Positions 1-4,762 of a stretch of DNA of 6,207 nt are shown in pieces. Numbering within the stretch: position 1 is the first letter of the stretch; each line of letters opens with the position of its first letter. The DNA is from JAMQKA01 sp033722415 (lineage in GTDB: Bacteria > Bacteroidota > Rhodothermia > Balneolales > Balneolaceae): the NCBI GenBank assembly GCA_033722415.1, contig JAWVZC010000260.1, positions 1-6,207 on the forward strand, written 5' to 3'. The notes under the pieces were generated by a model that saw only the letters and a list, made by a program, of their open reading frames with translations, was not told where the DNA came from and did no database searches. The position numbers and the translations under genes are program-made.

Positions 1-80
1 AGCAGGACGGTGACAACAGCGGAACCCAGTCGGAATCCGGTTCCGGTTCCGGCTCTGATGAAGGTGGTAACCAGCCGTAA
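1..80 (+). CDS. C-terminal end of an unidentified protein with a Gly/Ser/acidic tail (partial)
   Basis: The reading frame starts at base 3 and ends with TAA at 78-80, giving 25 residues of which the last sixteen read SESGSGSGSDEGGNQP. The 5' part lies outside the window, so no function can be assigned. The tail is low complexity (Gly, Ser, Asp, Glu, Asn, Gln) with a GGTTCC/GGTTCCGGC codon repeat, and looks like a disordered, acidic C-terminus. The frame is supported by the strong intrinsic terminator 36 bases past the stop codon in the same direction. A flexible tail of this kind occurs in many unrelated proteins, so it gives no identity on its own. Confidence 0.6.
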   Translation, partial: QDGDNSGTQSESGSGSGSDEGGNQP

Positions 81-116
81 TGCCTTCCCGCTAGCCACGC
101 TTACAAGGAAATGATT

Positions 117-157
117 AAAAGCCGGTATCCGCGATAGTATCACGGATCCCGGCTTTT
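117..157 (+). terminator. Intrinsic (Rho-independent) terminator
   Basis: Arms AAAAGCCGG (117-125) and CCGGCTTTT (149-157) pair. The stem continues with ATCCG (127-131) against CGGAT (143-147), broken by a single T/C mismatch, and closes on an 11-base loop. The run of T at the 3' arm follows a GC-rich stem, the classic arrangement for ending the upstream plus-strand gene. Because the 5' arm begins with AAAA, the hairpin could also stop transcription from the opposite strand. Confidence 0.85.
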
Positions 158-180
158 CTGTGTACACGCACTGAGAACAG

Positions 181-303
181 TTACGCCAATGCCGGAGTCC
201 TTACCAAAAAATTTTCCCCGTAAGTCGTCCCGACAAGAGCGCAGGAAACGATACGGTTGTATGGTGGAAAGCCGTTGTAGGAAAACGTAGCATTAAGGAA
301 CAT
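181..303 (-). other. Possible 40-codon ORF, unidentified
   Basis: An ATG at 303-301 opens a frame of 40 codons ending in TAA (183-181). The product starts MFLNATFSYNGFPPYN and continues with a protein-like composition rich in Phe, Tyr, Asn and Gly. The same frame stays open upstream through the end of the inverted-repeat element (324-449), entering with EKCRLARVNRCE, until a TAA inside the element. No ribosome binding site is evident and I recognise no family. It may be a small gene, the 3' remnant of a gene broken by the repeat, or chance. Confidence 0.2.
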
Positions 304-323
304 TTCGCAGCGATTTACCCGTG

Positions 324-449
324 CTAGCCTGCATTTCTCTCGAAAATTATTTCAGATTTCTTGTAATGCTCTGGTATACTGTGAGTTACAGTTATTTGTT
401 GACTACAAATGGCATTACAGTAGGTAGTGGACTGCGAAATGCAGGCTAG
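324..449 (-). repeat. MITE-like inverted-repeat element, short (126 bp) copy
   Basis: The element begins CTAGCCTGCATTTC (324-337) and ends with its exact reverse complement (436-449), with a further inverted pair TGTAATGC (362-369) and GCATTACA (412-419). Read from 324 rightward, the first 56 bases match the reverse complement of 3478-3533 at 47 of 56 positions without gaps. Collinear similarity continues to GTAGTGGACTGCGAAAT (424-440), which matches 3414-3430 at 16 of 17. The copy then jumps directly to its terminal arm, so it is an internally deleted relative of the 239-bp copy at 3295-3533. It is listed on the minus strand because it is inverted relative to that copy. No open frame is conserved between the two, which points to non-coding DNA. 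Confidence 0.7.
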
Positions 450-548
450 AATGCCGGGCTGCTATTTTTGCTACAAGTCTCTGATGGTCAACAGGTTAAG
501 AGAATTACCATAAATATTTGTGAGAAATACGAGTTATCCCTGCCGTTG

Positions 549-588
549 GTTGCCGGTTTAGAAACCAGGCACGTGAATTACCGGCAAC
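549..588 (-). terminator. Hairpin just after the hydrolase stop codon, possible terminator
   Basis: GTTGCCGGT (549-557) and ACCGGCAAC (580-588) form a perfect 9-bp stem around a 22-base loop, starting two bases past the hydrolase stop codon. There is no T-tract downstream on the minus strand, so it is not a classical intrinsic terminator. It could instead be an RNA 3'-end stabilising structure. Its position at the 3' end of the gene is the main support. Confidence 0.35.
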
Positions 589-590
589 GG

Positions 591-1592
591 TTACTGGTCC
601 AGGGCCGGCAACAGCTTGCTGATAAACAGGTCAAAATCCTCGATATGGGGAAGGTGGCCGATATCATTGAGTTCGATCAGGCGGACTTCAGGTATGCGCT
701 CCGCCGTTCGTTTCCCCAGTTCCGGATAGTTGCCCATTGTGGCCGCCACCGAATCGGGTACCCGGTCGGTGCCCAGGGCGGTTCGGTCGCGCTGCCCGAT
801 AATCAAGACCGTAAAGACCTGCAGGTTTTTGAACTCGTAGACGACCGGCTGGGTAAAGACCATATCGTACGTTAATGCTGCATTCCATGCGTACCGCTCC
901 CAGTCGGGGCTGTTCCGCATGGCCGTAAGCAGATAAACCCACTCATCGTATTTCCCTTTCCAGTCTCCGTCAAAATAGCTTCTGCGCATGTAACGCTTTA
1001 CGCCGTCATACGTGCGGTTGAGTGATGACTCGTACCAGTCGTCAATTCCGGGATAGGGGACCTTCGTTTTCCAATCCTCCAGCCCGATCGGGTTTTCCAG
1101 GATCAACATTTCCACCGCTTCCGGGTACATCAGGGCAAAACGGGTGGCCAGCATACCGCCCATCGAGTGCCCCAGCAGGGAAACGTGGGAAATTCCGAGT
1201 GAATCCATCAGGTGGCGGGTATTTCGTGCAAGCTGGTGGAACGTGAAGTGGTAATTGGCCGGTTTCGAGGATTTCCCGAACCCGATCTGGTCCGGAACCA
1301 GCACATGGTATCCCTGACGGAGCAAGGCTTGCATGGTCTGTTCCCAGTACGCGCCGTTAAAATTTTTACCGTGAAACAGCATTACCGTGCGGCCGTTCGG
1401 GGTATCGGCGCGCCGGTGCATGTATGCCATTTTCAGCACTTTACCCTGGGAATGCAGGGTGTGATATTCCACCGGGTAGGGATATTCATATCCTTCAAGG
1501 TTGATCCCCAGCGCCGGTCGTTCGTTCTGGGCGATCACAGGGTGCACCGCAAACAGCAGTAAAATCGGGATGGCAATATGTTGAAACTTCAT
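591..1592 (-). CDS. Exported alpha/beta-fold hydrolase
   Basis: A 333-residue protein that very likely hydrolyses an ester, epoxide or similar bond outside the cytoplasm; the substrate is unknown. Residues 1-21 form a signal peptide (Lys3, then a hydrophobic stretch ending PVIA before QNE) without a lipobox Cys, so the product should be periplasmic or secreted. The oxyanion-hole strand carries FHGKN (73-77). PDQIGFGKS (100-108) follows, then the nucleophile elbow GHSMGG with Ser143. The acid is probably Asp269 in GQRDRTALG, and the catalytic His is His313 in GHLPH. The order and spacing match alpha/beta hydrolases, and the length suits a cap domain between about 170 and 250. The chosen ATG is the only one that gives the signal peptide. 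No Shine-Dalgarno site is visible; an A/T-rich leader precedes it. The gene appears monocistronic: the next gene upstream on this strand starts at 3162 and ends 280 bases away. Confidence 0.93.
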   Translation of the reverse strand: MKFQHIAIPILLLFAVHPVIAQNERPALGINLEGYEYPYPVEYHTLHSQGKVLKMAYMHRRADTPNGRTVMLFHGKNFNGAYWEQTMQALLRQGYHVLVPDQIGFGKSSKPANYHFTFHQLARNTRHLMDSLGISHVSLLGHSMGGMLATRFALMYPEAVEMLILENPIGLEDWKTKVPYPGIDDWYESSLNRTYDGVKRYMRRSYFDGDWKGKYDEWVYLLTAMRNSPDWERYAWNAALTYDMVFTQPVVYEFKNLQVFTVLIIGQRDRTALGTDRVPDSVAATMGNYPELGKRTAERIPEVRLIELNDIGHLPHIEDFDLFISKLLPALDQ

Positions 1593-1679
1593 TTTATAAA
1601 GCGTTTTTAGTCACAATTTAAGATTGATAGCAACTTTTTCTGTATCTATTTCTTGAAACAGAAGACCTCAGGAAACGAT

Positions 1680-1872
1680 TCAATTTTCAGATGCCCTGTC
1701 ATACTTGATCACTTTGGGTTTACCGGAATGCATGTAAAGCGGAAACGGTGGATCTCCGCAAAATGAAGGTTCAGATAATTCTTCAAAAACTCTATAGGTA
1801 CAGGCCAGCTATAACTGTGTGTCGCGTTGGATCAGATAACCCTCGTAATCCCGGTTTGAAACGGCAACAGCA
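1680..1872 (-). pseudogene. Possible gene remnant with broken but protein-like frames
   Basis: Directly after the transporter stop codon, one minus-strand frame reads VAVSNRDYEGYLIQRDTQL, then TAG (1811-1809). It continues in the same frame for 42 codons (LACTYRVFEELSEP..., GDPPFPLYMHSGKPKVIKYD) to TGA at 1682-1680. An adjacent frame is also open and protein-like past the same point, reading SYSWPVPIEFLKNYLNLHF and ending HRFRFTCIPVNPK. Adding two bases to the ACACAC run near 1815-1820 would join the first segment to this second frame. No start codon precedes either. I do not recognise the family. A decayed gene fragment is plausible, but two openly competing frames mean chance cannot be excluded. 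Confidence 0.3.
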
Positions 1873-3162
1873 TCAAAACCGAATAATCCAGTAGATGTAT
1901 AGCAGGGCAAACCCGGTCAGAAACAGCAGTCCGCTCCAGCTCAGCCAGTGCAGCCACGGTTTCGGTTTTCCGTGCTCCGGCATGGTATCTCCCGTAACCA
2001 GCCGGAAATTAATATAAGCGAGTATGGGAGCGGTTAAAAACGAGAGCGTGGTTGCCAGATCCACCAGCAGGGTAAAATGGTCCCCGAGGAAATACAGGAC
2101 CCCGAGTGAAAGTATCGGTATGGTAACCAGCAAGATTCGGAAGATGTGGACATTGTCGCGTTCGGAAAACTGCTCGGGAGCAATCACCTCAAGCATTCTC
2201 CGGGATACCCTGGGATAGGCATCGGTCACCGTAAGCGTGGTGCTGAACATGGTGGTAAAGGCACAGATGATAATCACGAAGTAGGACCACTCGCCGAGGC
2301 TGCTGGTATAGAGACTGATCAACTGGCTGGAGAAAACCGCGCCGCTGGAGGCGAACTCTTCGCCCGTGCCGTACATCACCAGGGCGCCGAGCAGCAGGAA
2401 CCCGAGGGCCAGCAGGCCCGCCCCGATATACCCGATATTGAAATCGAGCAGGCTCTCCCTGAGCCGGGGGCGATAGTTTGTCTGTTTGACCCGCTCCAGC
2501 GACCAGAGCGAGTGCCAGGCTGCGGCATCGATCGGGATCGGCATCCACCCCATCAGGGCGATCAGGAACGAGACCCCCGCCACATCCCAGATTTCCGGGT
2601 AGTAGTTGATACCCTGCGCTTCTCCCCCCTGCACCAGGGCCGCTCCCAGGGCGATGAGCGTCGAAACGGCGAGCACCACCATGATCATTTTTATCGAACC
2701 GTCCAGCGCGGAATACCGGCCCGAAAGCAGAAGCAGCACGCAGATACCCAGGAGGATGGCACTCCAGGCCAGGGGAGTGAGCACTATCCCGGTCAGCTCG
2801 GCCGCAAGGCTGGCACTGACCACCGTTACGGCCGCCTGGATGATAAACATGGTCCCCACGGTAAAAATGATGAAGATCCAGATCGCCCAACGGCCCAGCC
2901 GTTTGTATCCCTCGATCATGCTCTCTCCGGTGGCGATGGCGTACCGGGGACCGTATTCGAGGAACGGATATTTAAACAGGTTGGCCAACACCACGGCCCA
3001 GATCATGGCAAAGCCGTAGGATGCCCCCGCACGGGTCGACTGTACCAGGTGCGACACCCCGATGGCAGCAGCGGCCATCAGCAGTCCCGGCCCCAGACTG
3101 TCTTTAATATTCCGCCAGCTGCTTTTCCCGGCCTCCGTTTCCGTTTTTACGCCTTCCCCCAT
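1873..3162 (-). CDS. Nramp-superfamily (APC-fold) transporter lacking the DPGN metal-binding motif
   Basis: A 429-residue integral membrane protein with about eleven hydrophobic segments, the usual Nramp size. The N-terminus has the family pattern: GPGLLMAAAAIGVSH (24-38), then RAGASYGFAMIWAVVLAN (44-61), aligning with the bacterial MntH stretch IDPGNFATNIQAGASFGY. The four residues that are DPGN in canonical metal transporters are GVSH here (35-38). In transmembrane segment 6 the MPH motif is replaced by WMPIPIDAAAWHSLW (206-220). Overall similarity points to the Nramp family (PF01566), but both substrate-binding helices are altered, so transport of Mn or Fe should not be assumed. Membership in a divergent Nramp-related clade with another substrate is my inference. 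AGGGA lies about six bases before the ATG as a modest Shine-Dalgarno. It is probably transcribed alone; an AT-rich palindrome lies 43 bases upstream. Confidence 0.9.
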   Translation of the reverse strand: MGEGVKTETEAGKSSWRNIKDSLGPGLLMAAAAIGVSHLVQSTRAGASYGFAMIWAVVLANLFKYPFLEYGPRYAIATGESMIEGYKRLGRWAIWIFIIFTVGTMFIIQAAVTVVSASLAAELTGIVLTPLAWSAILLGICVLLLLSGRYSALDGSIKMIMVVLAVSTLIALGAALVQGGEAQGINYYPEIWDVAGVSFLIALMGWMPIPIDAAAWHSLWSLERVKQTNYRPRLRESLLDFNIGYIGAGLLALGFLLLGALVMYGTGEEFASSGAVFSSQLISLYTSSLGEWSYFVIIICAFTTMFSTTLTVTDAYPRVSRRMLEVIAPEQFSERDNVHIFRILLVTIPILSLGVLYFLGDHFTLLVDLATTLSFLTAPILAYINFRLVTGDTMPEHGKPKPWLHWLSWSGLLFLTGFALLYIYWIIRF

Positions 3163-3204
3163 GGATATTCCCTAGTTTCATTTTGATGAGAGCCTACGAT
3201 AACG

Positions 3205-3221
3205 ATTTTAACAATTAAAAT
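3205..3221. promoter_or_regulatory. AT-rich perfect palindrome upstream of the Nramp-like gene, candidate operator
   Basis: ATTTTAA-CAA-TTAAAAT is a perfect 7-3-7 inverted repeat whose near edge lies 42 bases before the transporter ATG (3162). Position and symmetry suit a dimeric transcription factor site overlapping the promoter. It does not match the Fur or MntR/DtxR consensus that I know. AT-rich palindromes also arise by chance in AT-rich leaders, so the function is inferred only. Confidence 0.3.
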
Positions 3222-3294
3222 AAAAAGGAACAGGCGTTTATCACCTTCAACACTGATGGTTAATGGAAGACCCGTTTCGCGGAGTGGTGACCTT

Positions 3295-3533
3295 TTTGCC
3301 TGTATTTCTCACCAAGAAATCGGTTCTTCAGCAAGGCATCATGGTAATGACAAGCGAAACGTGTATGGATACGTCGAGCGGGTGTTTTCATCTTGAACGC
3401 CTCAGACGGGTCAATTTCGCAGTCCCCTACACACTGGGATATCCTTTTCGAGATGAAAGTCAATGGAACTCATCATTGTATATCAAAGCATTGCAAGAAA
3501 TCCAACATAATTCTGGTGAGAAATGCAGGCTAG
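3295..3533 (+). repeat. MITE-like inverted-repeat element, long (239 bp) copy
   Basis: The right end is TGGTGAGAAATGCAGGC (3514-3530) followed by TAG to 3533. The left arm GCCTGTATTTCTCACCA (3298-3314) is its reverse complement at 16 of 17 positions. The outermost bases on the left (TTT, 3295-3297) no longer match CTA. The right 120 bases match the copy at 324-449 in inverted orientation, and both copies lose similarity exactly at CTAG, which defines the boundary. ORFs cross both ends of the element (3263-3589 plus, 3260-3463 minus), but their frames are not kept in the other copy. No transposase is encoded, so movement, if any, would need an enzyme supplied from elsewhere. Confidence 0.7.
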
Positions 3534-3667
3534 AGCTGTCGGTTATTCAATCCCGTACAATTTCGAGAGTTGTTCATGCAAGAAAATAAGGACTCAACCA
3601 TAAATAAGGATTGTTAAAACGCGTCTAGTGGTTAGATTAGATGGCAACAAACCAGGGAATGCCCTCT

Positions 3668-3788
3668 TGCGTCATCCCGGATACCGACAGCTGTAGGAAA
3701 TCTCGCGGCGGCACTGAGTGTTGATCTGTAGCGGGCTGAGCTCAACGGCAGCGGTCTTGCCAGATCCTGAAACAAGTTCAGGAAAACA
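3668..3788. repeat. Segment resembling a dispersed intergenic repeat with CCTGAA/TTCAGG palindrome
   Basis: The segment opens with TGCGTCATCCCGGAT and closes with CAGATCCTGAAACAAGTTCAGG, here split as CAGATC (3761-3766) and the palindrome CCTGAA-ACAAG-TTCAGG (3766-3782). Pairs of GTCATCC and the GATCCTGAAACAAGTTCAGG motif, which translate as PELVSGSG on one strand, are familiar as intergenic repeats in several bacterial genomes. Inner short inverted pairs (GATCTG 3723-3728 with CAGATC 3761-3766, and TGAGCTCA) would allow folding. Only one copy is in the window, so its repetitive nature rests on recognition, not comparison. Confidence 0.45.
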
Positions 3789-3799
3789 TATAGGCTGCT

Positions 3800-3826
3800 T
3801 TTTAACCGCTAAACGCGTTGTTAAAA
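3800..3826 (-). terminator. Hairpin downstream of the permease gene, possible bidirectional terminator
   Basis: TTTTAAC (3800-3806) and GTTAAAA (3820-3826) pair, extended inward by CGC (3807-3809) with GCG (3815-3817) across a two-base bulge. In the minus direction the descending arm ends GTTAAAAAG rather than in a T-run, so termination is weakly supported. It lies 73 bases past the permease stop codon, in the right place to end an rtcB-permease transcript. Confidence 0.3.
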
Positions 3827-3898
3827 CAAATTGAGGAAGGAGATATAAGTGTTGTAGGATACCTCTCTCCCGATTGAGCAAGCGAAATAATTTCCTGC

Positions 3899-4675
3899 CT
3901 ACAGCAGCTGCCACAACGTATAACCGCTCAACAGAATGATGGCCGCCGCAATAAGCACCATGAATCTCCGGGCAGGTATCATCCGGGCAACGTAGGCAGC
4001 CAGCGGAGCTGCCAGTATGCCGCCCAGCGCCAGGCCGAGAATAATTTGCCAGTTTATCACGGGCAGGGCCACTATGAAAGTCAGCGATGTGGTAAGTGCT
4101 ACGAAAAACTCGGCGACGTTTACGGTGCCCACGGCCAGCCGGGGAACAGAACCCCGCGCCACAAGACTTGAGGCCACAATGGTTCCCCAGCCGCCTCCAC
4201 CTGAGGCGTCAAAGAATCCCCCGAAAAAACCAAGAGGAATCACACGATGCTGCACTGGTTCCTCCTTTCTTTTCCGGATCGCCTTCCACAATATAATTCC
4301 ACCCATGGCCATCAGGTACACCCCCACAGCCAGCCGCATAACCTGGACGGGGAGATTGACCAAAAGCAGGGCTCCGACTACAGCACCGACTACTCCGGGA
4401 ATGATCAATTTTTTTACCAGCGCCGTATCCACATTACCGAAACCGTAATGGGTAATGCCTGAAATAAATGTTGTAGCTACCTCGGCGATATGTATGCTGG
4501 CACTGGCCTGAACCGGCGAAATGCCGATGGATAGCAGAAAGGTGTTGGTGCTGATGCCGTAGGCCATCCCGATCGTACCGTCAATAAACTGGGCGATAAA
4601 TCCGACAGCGATAAAAACAAGCAGCTCTTCCATCAGAACAGTGAAGTTGAGACCGGTTTTTTGAAGAACATCCAT
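3899..4675 (-). CDS. TauE/SafE-family membrane permease (sulfite exporter-like)
   Basis: A 258-residue integral membrane protein with about eight hydrophobic segments and two related halves, as in the TauE/SafE (COG0730) family of putative anion or organosulfur exporters. The first-half signature is GFIAQFIDGTIGMAYG (25-40). The second-half signature is GFFGGFFDASGGGGWGTI (149-166), with the Gly-rich Asp-containing turn typical of the repeat. A basic loop KAIRKRKEEP (131-140) separates the halves. The true start may be Met15 (ATG at 4633-4631), which gives the usual MEELLVFIAVGFIAQFIDG beginning; neither start has a clear Shine-Dalgarno site. The substrate cannot be read from the sequence, because the family name reflects only a few studied members. 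It lies 87 bases downstream of rtcB on the same strand and might be cotranscribed, without an evident functional link. Confidence 0.9.
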   Translation of the reverse strand: MDVLQKTGLNFTVLMEELLVFIAVGFIAQFIDGTIGMAYGISTNTFLLSIGISPVQASASIHIAEVATTFISGITHYGFGNVDTALVKKLIIPGVVGAVVGALLLVNLPVQVMRLAVGVYLMAMGGIILWKAIRKRKEEPVQHRVIPLGFFGGFFDASGGGGWGTIVASSLVARGSVPRLAVGTVNVAEFFVALTTSLTFIVALPVINWQIILGLALGGILAAPLAAYVARMIPARRFMVLIAAAIILLSGYTLWQLL

Positions 4676-4685
4676 CCAGCATTTC

Positions 4686-4705
4686 GGTGGTCGCTTTTTA
4701 CCACC
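4686..4705. other. Small hairpin in the rtcB-permease gap
   Basis: GGTGGT (4686-4691) and ACCACC (4700-4705) form a 6-bp stem with an 8-base loop. On the plus strand it is followed by CTTTTT, resembling a weak intrinsic terminator for antisense transcripts. On the minus strand it lies 11 bases before the annotated permease ATG, where it could affect initiation. The stem is short and the role unproven. Confidence 0.25.
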
Positions 4706-4762
4706 CTTTTTGTGCCCCGCAAATTACACGAAATTTCCCGATTTTCACATCAGGGTGAATTG

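Larger units (their letters stand above)
81..590. other. 510-base gene-free stretch
   Basis: Between the partial plus-strand gene and the 3' end of the hydrolase gene there is no convincing protein gene. The stretch holds an intrinsic terminator (117-157), a 40-codon minus-strand ORF of doubtful status (181-303), a 126-bp inverted-repeat element (324-449), and a hairpin just past the hydrolase stop codon (549-588). The plus-strand frame open at 468-875 mostly overlies the hydrolase gene and is its antisense shadow. Confidence 0.6.
3163..3898. other. 736-base gene-free stretch rich in repeats
   Basis: Between the transporter start and the permease stop I find no convincing gene. In order it holds the transporter leader with a perfect 7-3-7 palindrome (3205-3221), a 239-bp MITE-like element (3295-3533), about 130 bases with no assignable feature except a short AGGG-AATG-CCCT hairpin (3653-3664), a dispersed-repeat-like segment (about 3668-3788), and a hairpin (3800-3826). 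The composition is more AT-rich than the flanking genes. Several short frames are open on both strands but run through the repeats. Confidence 0.6.

Noticed and set aside
468..875. Plus-strand open frame of 135 codons
   Set aside because: Most of it is antisense to the hydrolase C-terminal region, including the catalytic His segment; it has no start signal.
1638..1663. Inverted repeat TTCTGT/ACAGAA upstream of the hydrolase
   Set aside because: A six-base AT-rich stem with a 14-base loop is weak and common by chance; no promoter elements are fixed to it.
2146..3186. Long plus-strand open frame (346 codons)
   Set aside because: It lies wholly antisense to the Nramp-like gene, its product is a low-complexity mix of Gly, His, Arg and Pro without family resemblance, and the opposite strand shows clear transmembrane motifs.
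3453..3533. 26-codon ORF starting MKVNGTHHC and ending with TAG exactly at the element end
   Set aside because: The other copy of the element breaks this frame, so the coincidence of TAG with the CTAG terminus is probably accidental.
3263..3589. Plus-strand frame of 108 codons and minus-strand frame at 3260-3463
   Set aside because: Both run across the ends of the 239-bp repeat element, and their frames are broken by stops and indels in the shorter copy.
3672..3914. Minus-strand frame of 80 codons downstream of the permease
   Set aside because: It starts at a GTG inside the permease gene without a ribosome site and translates the PELVSGSG-type repeat, which is characteristic of intergenic repeats and not of a real protein.
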